From: Comamonas sp.
GTDB taxonomy: Bacteria; Pseudomonadota; Gammaproteobacteria; Burkholderiales; Burkholderiaceae_C
Direction: 5' to 3'
Assembly (NCBI GenBank): GCA_021166775.1
Contig: JAJPEQ010000010.1
Span: 124,001-188,000 of the forward strand
DNA: 64,000 bases
A model generated the notes under the pieces. The model was not told the origin of the DNA, searched no databases, and saw only the letters and a program-made list of their open reading frames with translations. A program made the translations under genes and the position numbers. Positions 41,624 through 51,358 of this stretch are shown one piece after another; the first letter of the stretch is position 1; each line of letters begins with the position of its first letter.

Positions 41624-42739
41624 ATGACCTCTCTTTTCGATCCCCTGCAGGCCGGTGATCTGCATCTGGCCAACCGCATCGCCATGGCGCCATGCACCCG
41701 CAACCGCTCGCCCGGCGGCATCCCGGTGGCGATGAATGCCGAGTACTACGCGCAGCGCGCGGGCAACGGCCTCATCATCACCGAAGGCACGGCCATCAGC
41801 CACCAGGGTCAGGGCTATGCCGACGTGCCCGGCCTATATGCGCCCGAGCAGCTTGCGGGCTGGAAAAGGGTCACCGACGCCGTGCATGCCCGAGGCGGAT
41901 GCATCGTCACGCAGCTCTGGCATGTGGGCCGGGTTTCGCATGTCTCCCTGCAGCCCGGCGGCCAGGCGCCGGTGGCTCCATCGGCCATCACGGCGCAGGC
42001 GCGCACCTATATCCTCGACGAAACCACCGGCGCCGGACACTTCGCGCCCACATCCGAGCCGCGTGCATTGGCACTTCAGGAGCTGCCCGCCATCATCGCA
42101 AGCTACGCCCGGGCGGCGCACGACGCGGTGCACATCGCCGGCTTTGACGGCGTGGAGCTGCATGGCGCCAACGGCTACCTGATCGACCAATTCCTCAAGG
42201 ACGGCAGCAATCACCGCACGGACGCGTACGGCGGCAGCATCCACCACCGCATCCGCTTTGCCGTCGAGGCCGTGCGCGCCGTCGTCGAGGCCGTGGGCGG
42301 TGGGCGCGTCGGTATCCGCCTCTCCCCCGTCACACCCTCCAACGACGCACGCGACAGTCATCCGCAAGCCCTGTTCGAGCAACTCGTGCAGGCCCTGGCC
42401 CCGCTTGGTCTGGCCTACATCCACGTGATCGAGGGCGCGACAGGCGGGCCGCGCGTGATCGAGGATCGCCCCTTCGATGACGCCGCGTTCAAAGCGGCTT
42501 ATCGCAACGCAGGCGGCACAGGCGCCTGGATGGTGAACAACGGCTACACGCGGGAGATGGCTCTGCAGGCCGTGGCGAGCGGCGCTGCGGACGTGGTGGC
42601 TTTCGGCCGCGACGCGATTGCCAACCCCGATCTGGCCGAGCGCCTGAAGCGCGGCGCGCCGCTCAACGCCTGGGACAAGACCACCTTCTATGGCGGCACG
42701 AGCAAGGGCTATACCGATTACCCGGCACTCACGGCCTGA
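41624..42739 (+). CDS. Old Yellow Enzyme family alkene reductase (NemA-like)
   Basis: LFDPLQAGDLHLANRIAMAPCTRNRSPGGIP, GFDGVELHGANGYLIDQFLKDGSNHRTDAYGGS. Confidence 0.93.
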   Translation: MTSLFDPLQAGDLHLANRIAMAPCTRNRSPGGIPVAMNAEYYAQRAGNGLIITEGTAISHQGQGYADVPGLYAPEQLAGWKRVTDAVHARGGCIVTQLWHVGRVSHVSLQPGGQAPVAPSAITAQARTYILDETTGAGHFAPTSEPRALALQELPAIIASYARAAHDAVHIAGFDGVELHGANGYLIDQFLKDGSNHRTDAYGGSIHHRIRFAVEAVRAVVEAVGGGRVGIRLSPVTPSNDARDSHPQALFEQLVQALAPLGLAYIHVIEGATGGPRVIEDRPFDDAAFKAAYRNAGGTGAWMVNNGYTREMALQAVASGAADVVAFGRDAIANPDLAERLKRGAPLNAWDKTTFYGGTSKGYTDYPALTA

Positions 42740-42751
42740 GTTCGCGCCCCG

Positions 42752-43168
42752 TCAGGACGCCAGCTCGTCCAGGATGGGGCATTCGGGCCGGTCATCACCA
42801 TGGCAGCAACTCACCAGGGCCTGCAGACTGCGCTGCATGTCCTGCATTGCGGCGATGCGCTGCTCCAGCTTCTCGATATGCTTGAGCGCGATCTGCTTGA
42901 CCTGGCTGCTGGCGCGGCTGCGGTCCTGCCACAGGCCGAGCAAAGCCGAGATCTCTTCGATGGAAAAGCCCAGGTCGCGCGCGCGGCGGATGAAACGCAG
43001 CGTGTGCACATCCGCCTCGGTGTACTGGCGATAGCCGCTGTCCGTGCGAGCCACCCTGGGTAGAAGCCCGAGCGATTCATAGTGGCGAATCATGCGCGCC
43101 GAGACAAGCGAGCGCGCAGCCGCCTCGCCTATGGCCACCGGCCCGTGCCCGGCACCGCCCGGGTTCAT
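42752..43168 (-). CDS. cueR: MerR family Cu(I)-responsive regulator (CueR-like)
   Basis: MerR HTH (IGEAAARSLVSARMIRHYESLGLLP) and C-terminal CHGDDRPEC metal-binding loop (CX7C). Confidence 0.87.
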   Translation of the reverse strand: MNPGGAGHGPVAIGEAAARSLVSARMIRHYESLGLLPRVARTDSGYRQYTEADVHTLRFIRRARDLGFSIEEISALLGLWQDRSRASSQVKQIALKHIEKLEQRIAAMQDMQRSLQALVSCCHGDDRPECPILDELAS

Positions 43169-43362
43169 GCGGCGACCTCGTAGCCCTCCTCGCGGATGGC
43201 ATTGGCGATCGCGTCGCGCGACTTCTCGCTGTCCACATCCACCCGACCCGTGGACAGGTCCACCTTGACCACGGCCTCGGTGTCCACCTTGCGCACGGCA
43301 TGCACGATGGCCCGCTCGCAGTGGCCACAGGTCATGCCCTTGACATCGAACTGGTATTGCAT
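43165..43362 (-). CDS. copZ: Heavy-metal-associated copper chaperone CopZ
   Basis: 66 aa; MQYQFDVKGMTCGHCERAIVHAVRK. Confidence 0.9.
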   Translation of the reverse strand: MQYQFDVKGMTCGHCERAIVHAVRKVDTEAVVKVDLSTGRVDVDSEKSRDAIANAIREEGYEVAA

Positions 43363-43403
43363 GGTGCGCGCCTCCTTCAGGCTTGAATCAATGACGGGTG
43401 ACG

Positions 43404-43434
43404 ATTCTGTGGTCTGACATGGTGACAAGGTCAA
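43404..43434 (-). promoter_or_regulatory. Candidate MerR/CueR-type promoter of copZ-cueR
   Basis: -35 TTGACC, 19-bp spacer TTGTCACCATGTCAGACCA, -10 CAGAAT. Confidence 0.6.
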
Positions 43435-43448
43435 GGTTCCAGCGCACG

Positions 43449-45524
43449 TCAGGGATAAATCAGGATCTTGTTGAGCGCCGGGAAATGCTTTTCGAGCTTG
43501 AGCGGCAACTGGTCCAGGTAGGGTGTGTGGGCCGATTCTCCCTCGCGCGCCGAGACCAGGATCAGCAGATCGGTGTCGGACATCTTGCGAAACACGATGA
43601 AGAATTCATCCCAATCGCTGAACTCCCTGTACTCCACCTTCAACGCGAGCTTTTGCTTCTTCAGACTTTCACGAACCGCCTGGTGCGTCGCCCTGCCGCA
43701 GTTCAACTGCACGGGCACCGAATGCTCGGCAGCGAGCTTGGCGATCTTGCGCCAGTACAGATCGAAATGCTCCGCCGTCTCGGCCAGTGGCGGAAGGATG
43801 ACGAAGATACCGGTGTACTTGCTCGACGGCGCATCCAGATGGCAGACAAACACGGTCTTGCGGGTCTGGTAGAGGACGCTGCCGAATTTGTTGCCGACAA
43901 AACCGCCGATGAAACCGGTTTTCTGCGGCCAGCCCATGACGATCAGGTCCGCGCCGATCTCGCGCGCCGTGCGGCTGATGCCGACGCCGGGGTGGTGATC
44001 TATCGTGGCCATGACGTTGAGCTCCACGTCCGCCCCGCTCGCCTCGGCGCGCACGTCCTCCAGCGCCTGCTTGGCCCGTGCCACGTTGTCCTCGGCTTCT
44101 TCGGTATTCGGCACCACGGTCACCACCGCCAGAGGATGGCTGGATTTCTTCTCGCGCACCAGCACCGCCAGGCGAACCAGATTTTCAGATTCCGTGGTGT
44201 CCGACAACGAGATGAGGATCTGCTCATCGTTGTGGTTGCCATTGCGCGCCATGTCCTGTGCGTGCTCGGTCGTGCTTTCGAGCTGACGCGCGGCCTTCTC
44301 GGTGATGATGGAGGCGACCACGCACGAGACGAGGATGATCACGATGATGGCGTTGATGACGCGGTCGTCGACGATACCGGCGCGGTAACCCACGATCACC
44401 ACCGCCAGCGTGGCCGCCGCGTGCGACGAACTCAGGCCGAAGATCAGGTCGCGCTGCTCTGCCCTGAGGCGAAAGAGCCGCGCCGTCAGGTCCGCGGCCA
44501 GGTACTTCCCGGCAAACGCCACGATCGCCAGCGCCACGGCCGTCAAGAGCACGGTGAAGCCGTCGAACACCACGCGCACGTTGACGATCATGCCCACGCT
44601 GATGAGGAAGAAGGGGATGAACAGCGAATTGCCGAGGTATTCGATGCGGTTCATCAGCGCCGAGGAATTGGGAATCTGGCGGTTGAGCGCCAGGCCCGCG
44701 GCGAACGCGCCGATGATGGGTTCCAGACTCGCCACCTCGGAGAGAAAGGCCGAAAGGAACACGATGGCCAGCACGAAGACGTAGTGCGAGTGTTTCTGGT
44801 GCGCCTGCCTTTCGAAGAAACGCCTGGCGATCCACGGCACCACCAGGGCCATGAAGGCGACAAAAACCACGAGCGAGATCACGAGGCGCGTCCAGAATTG
44901 CGACGTGAGATCGCCGTTGTGCGCGCCCAGAATCACGGCCAGCACCACCAGCACCCCGGTGTCGGTCAAGATGGTGCCGCCCACGGTGATGGGCACGCTC
45001 GGGTCCTTGGTCACGCCGTACTTGCTGGCGATCGGGTAGGTCACGAGCGTGTGCGTGGCAAAAATGCTGGAAACGAGCAAACTCGCCGAAACATCCATGC
45101 CCAGCAGATAGTGGCAGACGGGATAACCGAGGGCAAACGGAATCGTGAAGGTGGCGATGCCGAAGACGATGCTGCGATTGGCGTTGGCCCTGAACTCGAT
45201 CAGATTGAGCTCCAGCCCCGCGAGAAACATGATGTAGAGCAGGCCGATGGTCGAGAACACATCGACGAACAGGCTCTTCTCCAGGAGATTGAAGCCGTGC
45301 GGGCCGATCAATATGCCGGCCAGAATGAGCCCGATGATGTCCGGCGTGCGCACCTTCTCCAGCAGAATGGGTGCCAGCAGGATGATGAAAAGGATGAGCG
45401 AAAAAATCAGAACCGGGCTGTTCAGCGGCAACTGAAATTGCTCTGTCAGCTTTGCGATGATGGGTTCCATGAGCTGCAATGGGCCGATCAAGGCCATCCT
45501 GGGACAAGCGCGCGATTGTGGCAT
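43449..45524 (-). CDS. CPA2-type cation/proton antiporter with C-terminal UspA-like domain; start may be 45494 or 45470
   Basis: LLAPILLEKVRTPDIIGLILAGILIGPHG, IVGGTILTDTG-type core, multi-TM; C-terminal universal-stress-like region. Confidence 0.85.
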   Translation of the reverse strand: MPQSRACPRMALIGPLQLMEPIIAKLTEQFQLPLNSPVLIFSLILFIILLAPILLEKVRTPDIIGLILAGILIGPHGFNLLEKSLFVDVFSTIGLLYIMFLAGLELNLIEFRANANRSIVFGIATFTIPFALGYPVCHYLLGMDVSASLLVSSIFATHTLVTYPIASKYGVTKDPSVPITVGGTILTDTGVLVVLAVILGAHNGDLTSQFWTRLVISLVVFVAFMALVVPWIARRFFERQAHQKHSHYVFVLAIVFLSAFLSEVASLEPIIGAFAAGLALNRQIPNSSALMNRIEYLGNSLFIPFFLISVGMIVNVRVVFDGFTVLLTAVALAIVAFAGKYLAADLTARLFRLRAEQRDLIFGLSSSHAAATLAVVIVGYRAGIVDDRVINAIIVIILVSCVVASIITEKAARQLESTTEHAQDMARNGNHNDEQILISLSDTTESENLVRLAVLVREKKSSHPLAVVTVVPNTEEAEDNVARAKQALEDVRAEASGADVELNVMATIDHHPGVGISRTAREIGADLIVMGWPQKTGFIGGFVGNKFGSVLYQTRKTVFVCHLDAPSSKYTGIFVILPPLAETAEHFDLYWRKIAKLAAEHSVPVQLNCGRATHQAVRESLKKQKLALKVEYREFSDWDEFFIVFRKMSDTDLLILVSAREGESAHTPYLDQLPLKLEKHFPALNKILIYP

Positions 45525-45543
45525 GCAGCTGCTCGCGCAGGAC

Positions 45544-45574
45544 TTGACTCTCTCATGATGTCAAAGTTTACGCT
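45544..45574 (+). promoter_or_regulatory. Candidate MerR/CueR-type promoter of copA
   Basis: -35 TTGACT, 19-bp spacer CTCTCATGATGTCAAAGTT, -10 TACGCT; ACTCTCTCATGATGTCAAAGT is an imperfect dyad (7/10 pairs). Confidence 0.6.
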
Positions 45575-45606
45575 GCCGACCGTTCGTTCACCCTTGTGGA
45601 GCCACC

Positions 45607-47856
45607 ATGACGACGACCGCTGATCCCTCCGCCACCGACACGCTCGACCTGGGCGTGGGCGGCATGACCTGCGCCAGTTGCGTCTCGCGCGTGGAACGCG
45701 CGCTGCGCAAGGTCCCGGGCGTCGCCGATGCCGCGGTCAATCTGGCCACGGAGTCCGCGCACCTGAAGCTGGCTGCGCCCTCCCCCGACATCGACCGGCT
45801 CGCGCGCCGCGCCATCCGCGACGCCGGGTACGAGCCGCGCTCGCTCGCCGAACAGCAGGCACAGCTCGATCGCGAAGGCCCATGGACCGGCTTCGCACCC
45901 GTGGGTCTGGGGCTGCTGCTGTCCGCCCCGCTGGTGCTGCCCATGTTCGGCGACCTGTTGGGCCGGCACTGGATGCTCCCGGCCTGGCTGCAGTTTCTTC
46001 TCACCACGCCCGTGCAATTCATCCTCGGGGCGCGCTTTTACAAGGCCGGGTGGCATGCGGCCCGCGCGCTCACGGGCAACATGGATCTGCTCGTGGCGCT
46101 GGGCACGAGCGCAGGGTATGGCCTCTCGCTCTGGCTGTGGCTCACCGCGCCCGCGGGACACACGCCACACCTGTACTTCGAAGCATCCGCCGTCGTGATC
46201 ACCCTGGTGCTGCTGGGCAAATGGCTGGAGGCCCGCGCCAAGCACCAGACCACGGCCGCGATACGCGCCCTGCATGCCCTGCGCCCGGAAACCGTCCATC
46301 TGCTCGGGCGCGATGGCGAAGTCGACGTGCCGGTCGCCGAAATCATGGTGGGCGATCATCTCGTGGTGCGCCCCGGCGAGCGCATCCCGGTCGATGGACG
46401 AGTGATCGAGGGCGAAACCCAGGTGGACGAATCCATGCTCACGGGCGAACCGCTGCCGGTGGCGCGCGGCGCGGGCGGCCCTCTCACCGGCGGCTCGATC
46501 AACGGTGACGGCCGCATCGTGCTCAGCGTCACCGCCACGGGCAGCGAAACGGTGCTGGCGCGCATCATTCGCCTCGTGCAGGACGCGCAGGCGGCCAAGG
46601 CGCCGATTCAGCGCCTCGTCGATCAGGTCTCTGCCGTGTTCGTGCCGGCCGTCCTCCTGATCGCCTGTCTCACGCTGCTCGGCTGGCTGTGGTTCGGCTC
46701 GGGGCTGGAGACGGCGCTGATCCGCGCCGTGGCCGTGCTCGTCATCGCCTGCCCCTGCGCGCTCGGTCTGGCCACGCCCGCGGCCATCATGGCGGGCACG
46801 GGGGCCGCTGCGCGCCACGGCATCCTGATCAAGGACGCGCAGGCGCTGGAGATCGCGCACAAGGTGGCGACCGTCGCCTTCGACAAGACCGGCACGCTCA
46901 CGGTGGGCCAGCCCAGGCTGACGGACTTCGTCGCCGCCGCCGGTGAAGACGAAGCGGCGTTGCTGTCGGCCATCGCCAGCGTGCAAAGCGGCAGCGAGCA
47001 CCCGCTTGCCCGCGCGGTTCAGAGCGCGGCGCGCGAACGCGGGCTCTCATTCGTGCCACCCGATGCCGTGCGCGCCGTGCCTGGCCGCGGCACCGAGGGC
47101 GAGGTGCAGGGCCAGAGCTACCTCATCGGCAGCCTGCGCTGGATGCGGGAGCTGGACGCCCATTTTGACGGTCTGGAGGCGAAGGCCGCCTCCCTGCAGG
47201 CGCAGGGCGCCACACTTTCCGCCGTGGCCGAGCGCTCTGCCCAGGGCCTGCGCATCCGCGCGCTGCTCGCCTTCGGCGACGAGCCCAAACCCGGCGCCCG
47301 GCAAGCCCTCGCCGCGCTGCGCGCGCGCGGCCTGCGCAGCGTGATGATTTCGGGCGACAACCGCGGCGCGGCCGAGGCCATGGCCAGGCGCCTGGGGCTG
47401 CAGCCGGAACAGGGGGAAGTTCTCGCCGAAGTGCTCCCCGCCGACAAGGCTGCCGTCGTGCGACGGCTGCAGGCTGGCGGCACGGTGGTGGCCATGGTGG
47501 GTGACGGCGTGAACGACGCGCCGGCGCTGGCCGCTGCCGATGTCGGCATCGCCATGGGCAACGGCACGGATGTGGCCATGCACGCGGCCGGCATCACGCT
47601 GATGCGCGGAGACCCCGCCCTCGTGGCCGCGGCGCTGGACATCTCGCACCGCACCGTGATGAAAATCCGCCAGAACCTGTTCTGGGCCTTCATCTACAAC
47701 GTCGCCGGCATTCCGCTCGCGGCGCTGGGTTACCTGAACCCGGTCATTGCCGGTGCCGCGATGGCCATGAGCTCGGTGAGCGTGATGGGCAATGCGCTGC
47801 TGCTGCGCCGCTGGCATCCGCGAGGGGACAATGCCGGGGCAACCGAGCCCCGTTGA
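45607..47856 (+). CDS. copA: Copper-translocating P1B-type ATPase
   Basis: [51 protein letters not shown]. Confidence 0.95.
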   Translation: MTTTADPSATDTLDLGVGGMTCASCVSRVERALRKVPGVADAAVNLATESAHLKLAAPSPDIDRLARRAIRDAGYEPRSLAEQQAQLDREGPWTGFAPVGLGLLLSAPLVLPMFGDLLGRHWMLPAWLQFLLTTPVQFILGARFYKAGWHAARALTGNMDLLVALGTSAGYGLSLWLWLTAPAGHTPHLYFEASAVVITLVLLGKWLEARAKHQTTAAIRALHALRPETVHLLGRDGEVDVPVAEIMVGDHLVVRPGERIPVDGRVIEGETQVDESMLTGEPLPVARGAGGPLTGGSINGDGRIVLSVTATGSETVLARIIRLVQDAQAAKAPIQRLVDQVSAVFVPAVLLIACLTLLGWLWFGSGLETALIRAVAVLVIACPCALGLATPAAIMAGTGAAARHGILIKDAQALEIAHKVATVAFDKTGTLTVGQPRLTDFVAAAGEDEAALLSAIASVQSGSEHPLARAVQSAARERGLSFVPPDAVRAVPGRGTEGEVQGQSYLIGSLRWMRELDAHFDGLEAKAASLQAQGATLSAVAERSAQGLRIRALLAFGDEPKPGARQALAALRARGLRSVMISGDNRGAAEAMARRLGLQPEQGEVLAEVLPADKAAVVRRLQAGGTVVAMVGDGVNDAPALAAADVGIAMGNGTDVAMHAAGITLMRGDPALVAAALDISHRTVMKIRQNLFWAFIYNVAGIPLAALGYLNPVIAGAAMAMSSVSVMGNALLLRRWHPRGDNAGATEPR

Positions 47857-47860
47857 AACC

Positions 47861-48562
47861 ATGCCCGACCAGATTCTGGGAACCATCCACGCCGTCCTGC
47901 ACGGTCGCGCCCAGCCGTATCGGCATACGGATGGCCGCCCGGGTGGCCTCAGCGCCATCGCCAAGCAAGCGGTGTCCGGGCCCGTCGCGGCGACCGCGCT
48001 GGGTCTTGAAGGCGACGAACAAGGCGATCCGCGCGTACACGGCGGCCCGGACAAGGCCATTCACCACTACGCCCGCGAGCATTACCAGGCCTGGCGCGCC
48101 GAGCTCGGCGAGTTGCCGGTGCTGGCCGCGCCTCCTGCGTTTGGCGAGAACTTCTCCAGCACCGGCGTGACGGAATCGGACATCTGCCTGGGTGATCAGG
48201 TGCGCGCGGGCACCTGCCTGCTCGAGGTCTCGCAAAGCCGCCAGCCCTGCTGGAAGCTCAACGTGCGCTTCGGCGTGGCCGACATGGCGCTGCGCGTGCA
48301 GCGCAGCGGGCGCACCGGGTGGTATTACCGCGTGCTCGAGCCGGGGACCGTTCAAGCCGGCGATGAGCTGCAACTGATGGCCCGCCCCCACCCCGAATGG
48401 CCGTTGTCACGCGTGATCCATCTGCTCTACACCGACGTGCTCAACCTGGCGGACCTGCGCGCGCTGTCCAAACTGCAACTGCCCGCCTCATGGGAAAAGC
48501 TGGTGGGCCGGCGGCTTGATAGCCACAGACTGGAAAACTGGGACAGGCGCACGCTTGGATAA
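47861..48562 (+). CDS. MOSC-domain protein (YiiM-like)
   Basis: GLEGDEQGDPRVHGGPDKAIHHYAREHY, FGENFSSTGVTESDICLGDQVRAG, SQSRQPCWKL. Confidence 0.9.
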   Translation: MPDQILGTIHAVLHGRAQPYRHTDGRPGGLSAIAKQAVSGPVAATALGLEGDEQGDPRVHGGPDKAIHHYAREHYQAWRAELGELPVLAAPPAFGENFSSTGVTESDICLGDQVRAGTCLLEVSQSRQPCWKLNVRFGVADMALRVQRSGRTGWYYRVLEPGTVQAGDELQLMARPHPEWPLSRVIHLLYTDVLNLADLRALSKLQLPASWEKLVGRRLDSHRLENWDRRTLG

Positions 48563-48589
48563 GGCGGTGCATGCTGCTACCCTAGTGGC

Positions 48590-49090
48590 ATGCTCACACG
48601 CGCGCTTCTGCCCTTTGCAGCCGCATGGCTTCTGGTGGCCTGTGGCTCCGCTCCTCCGGTTTCTTCGTATGAGCCCTACGATCTGAGCACGACGGCACCC
48701 ACGCCCTCCAGCGTGCTCTCGGACGGGCAGGCGAGCGACATCGCCATCAACGCGCTCGGCCTGGTCGGCACGCCCTATCGCTACGGTGGCAACACGCCCG
48801 AGGGGGGGTTTGATTGCAGCGGGCTGATCGGCTACGTCTACCGCAACCAGACCGACATGAGACCGCCGCGCACGGTGGCGCAGCTCAACGACTACGGACA
48901 GCCGCTTTCGCGCACCCAGCTGCGCAGCGGCGACCTGGTGCTGTTCGGCCGCGGCCAGCCAACGCACGCGGGTATCTACGTGGGCCAGGGACGTTTCGTG
49001 CATGCGCCATCCACAGGCGGCACGGTACGGCTGGATCGGCTCGACGGCCCCTACTGGTCGCGTCAGATGGCGAGCTTTCGCAGGCCGTGA
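48590..49090 (+). CDS. NlpC/P60 family lipoprotein endopeptidase
   Basis: Lipobox LLVACGS; GGNTPEGGFDCSGLIGYVYR, GDLVLFGRGQPTHAGIYVGQGRFVHA. Confidence 0.92.
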   Translation: MLTRALLPFAAAWLLVACGSAPPVSSYEPYDLSTTAPTPSSVLSDGQASDIAINALGLVGTPYRYGGNTPEGGFDCSGLIGYVYRNQTDMRPPRTVAQLNDYGQPLSRTQLRSGDLVLFGRGQPTHAGIYVGQGRFVHAPSTGGTVRLDRLDGPYWSRQMASFRRP

Positions 49091-49099
49091 CGCACACCG

Positions 49100-49648
49100 C
49101 TACCAGTGGTAGCCGTAGCGCATTTGCACGTAATTGATACCAGGATTGGGGGACTTGATGCTGGCATTGGAGAGGTGCTGCACGCGCAGCACCACTTCCT
49201 GCCGCCGCGCCTGACCGAACCTCAGACCCACCCCCAGGTGGCTTGCAAAATTGAAGGCGGTGCTGAACTGCTCGTCCGCGCTGCGATAGAGATGATCGCT
49301 CAGGGTGACGCCGATGCCTGCCTGGAAAAACCACGGCGAACGTCCCTCGCCAGGCGTCCAGCGCAGCGTGGGGGTGAGCCCCAGCAGCCACAGGTGATCA
49401 CGCCCCCCCGAGCCGCCATAACTCCAGCGGCTGACGTAGGTATCCCAGAAGCCCGACAGCACGCCAGGCCCCAGCGGTTTCTGCCACGCTCCCCAAGGCA
49501 GGGTAGCGCCCAGCGTGAGCGCATCCGTGCCCCGCGATGCCACGTCCCTCTGGAGGTACACCGAAGGCGTTTGCGCGGGCAATTGCGCCATGGCGACACC
49601 GGCCACGGAACACAAGCCAAGAAATACCAGAGATCTCGTTTCAGGCAT
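49100..49648 (-). CDS. pagL: Acyloxyacyl hydrolase / lipid A 3-O-deacylase (PagL-like)
   Basis: Signal peptide; C-terminal VVLRVQHLSNASIKSPNPGINYVQMRYGYHW (HLSNA..NPG..). Confidence 0.85.
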   Translation of the reverse strand: MPETRSLVFLGLCSVAGVAMAQLPAQTPSVYLQRDVASRGTDALTLGATLPWGAWQKPLGPGVLSGFWDTYVSRWSYGGSGGRDHLWLLGLTPTLRWTPGEGRSPWFFQAGIGVTLSDHLYRSADEQFSTAFNFASHLGVGLRFGQARRQEVVLRVQHLSNASIKSPNPGINYVQMRYGYHW

Positions 49649-49723
49649 GAGGCAATGGGGACTTCAGCTATCAATTAGTAACAGTCTAAAGTATTCTCCC
49701 GTCGCCTCATGCCGCTCACTGAA

Positions 49724-50251
49724 TCAGGAAGCGGCTGCTCCCGACTGGCTCGCGCCACCGTGATGGCGAGCGCCGTGACGCCCACCGTGGCCCGCGCGCG
49801 GGCCGTGCATGGCCTGGGCATCAAACACCTTTTGCTGCTCGGGTGTGAGCTGGGCATAGAAGGTCTTGATTGCCTCTCCGCGCCGATCGGCCTCGGCGGC
49901 GCGCTGCTGATGCAGGGCGCGCATGCGGTCTATGCGCTCGGGCGTGGTGAGCTTGCGCATGTCGTCGCGGTTGATCCGTGCATGGGTCGGCGGCTGCATC
50001 GCCTTCTGCAAGGCATCCCAGGCCGGCTGCTGCGCGTCAGTGAGCTGCAGCTTGGCCTTGAGCGCCTGTGCGCGCTCGGCCCGTCGTTGCTGCCACTTCT
50101 GCGGGTTCATCTGCCCGCGCTGCATGGGCGCCGTTGCCACGGACGAGGTTTCGGGCGCTTGCGTGTCGGAAGCCGCGATGGCGGAGCTTGCGCCCCAGAC
50201 CAGCAGCGCTGCCGCCACGGCGGCGATGACGGGCTTGCGTGCGTTCATCAT
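49724..50251 (-). CDS. Spy/CpxP family (LTxxQ motif) periplasmic protein
   Basis: Signal peptide; LQLTDAQQPAWDAL, AQLTPEQQKVFDAQ; His/Gly-rich tail. Confidence 0.82.
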   Translation of the reverse strand: MMNARKPVIAAVAAALLVWGASSAIAASDTQAPETSSVATAPMQRGQMNPQKWQQRRAERAQALKAKLQLTDAQQPAWDALQKAMQPPTHARINRDDMRKLTTPERIDRMRALHQQRAAEADRRGEAIKTFYAQLTPEQQKVFDAQAMHGPRAGHGGRHGARHHGGASQSGAAAS

Positions 50252-50448
50252 GATCGGGTCCTTTCCCGGTGGTGGTTGATGGCGTCAGTGTGCGAGCCCC
50301 ATGTAAGGCCTGCGTGAGCGGGTGCTGCAACTGTGTAAAGTTGCGGAAATATTTCCAGCATCCGTTCAGGGTATTGACATTTATTCAAGTCAAATACCAT
50401 TCAAACACTGACCCACATTGCGCGATCAGCTCCCATTTTCATATCAAC

Positions 50449-51354
50449 GTGTTCAAGAATCTCATCGTTTATCGCATCGCCCCCTCATCGCAGCTCGAAC
50501 TTCAACGGCTGCAGGCGGCCCTGGCGGCCGCACCCTTCGCGCCCTGTGGCGCCACGCAGGAGCAATCGGGCGGCTGGTGCCCGCCCCGCGCGCAAGAGCA
50601 TGGGGCGCTCGTCGAATCCATTGCCGGGCACTGGATTGCCTGCTGGCAGACGGAAACCCGCATGCTGCCCGCCGCCGTGGTGGCACAGCGCGTGGACGAA
50701 AAAGTGCAGCGCATCACCCAGGAAAGCGGGCGCACCCCCGGGCGCAAGGAGCGGCGTGACCTCAAGGACGAAGCGCGCCTCGATCTGCTGCCGCTGGCCT
50801 TCACGCAGCGGCGCAGCATCATGGTCTGGATCGCCCCCCGCCAGCGCCTGCTGGCGCTTGACACCAGCAACCAGACCCGGGCCGACGCCGTGGTGACCGC
50901 TTTGGTCAAATCCGTTGACGGCCTGGCGCTGGCGCTGCTCGATACCCGGCAAAGTCCGCAGGCCGCCATGAGCACCTGGCTGCTGGAGCAACAGGCGCCA
51001 GCGGGCTTTTCCATCGACAACGAGTGTGAGCTCAAGTCCACCGCCGCGGACAAGGCCGTGGTGCGCTATGCCCGCCACCCGCTCGACATTGCCGAGGTGC
51101 CCGAGCACATCCGCGCAGGCAAGCTGCCCACGCGCCTGGCGATGACCTGGCAGGGCCGCGTGAGCTTCGTGCTGACCGAGGGACTGCAACTGCGCCGCGT
51201 GGCGCTGCTGGAAACCGAGCAGCAGGAAAGCCAGCGCAGCGACGACAATTTCGACGCCGACGCGATGCTGAGCACCGGCGAGCTCAGCCAGATGCTGCCG
51301 GATCTCCTCGCCGCTCTCGGTGGAGAACAAGTCGGCGGGCAGACCGGCGCGTGA
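50449..51354 (+). CDS. rdgC: Recombination-associated protein RdgC
   Basis: GTG start, (M)FKNLIVYRIA...; length and RKERRDLKDEARLDLLPLAF typical of RdgC. Confidence 0.92.
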   Translation: MFKNLIVYRIAPSSQLELQRLQAALAAAPFAPCGATQEQSGGWCPPRAQEHGALVESIAGHWIACWQTETRMLPAAVVAQRVDEKVQRITQESGRTPGRKERRDLKDEARLDLLPLAFTQRRSIMVWIAPRQRLLALDTSNQTRADAVVTALVKSVDGLALALLDTRQSPQAAMSTWLLEQQAPAGFSIDNECELKSTAADKAVVRYARHPLDIAEVPEHIRAGKLPTRLAMTWQGRVSFVLTEGLQLRRVALLETEQQESQRSDDNFDADAMLSTGELSQMLPDLLAALGGEQVGGQTGA

Positions 51355-51358
51355 CACC

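Noticed and set aside
43398-45623. 741 aa plus-strand ORF antisense to the antiporter
   Set aside because: His/Asp/Arg-rich antisense artefact; the antiporter on the minus strand is well supported.
49655-49685. CAGCTATCAATTAGT near the pagL-like start as another repeat copy
   Set aside because: Only a short half-match; the GCGCTT and distal blocks are missing.
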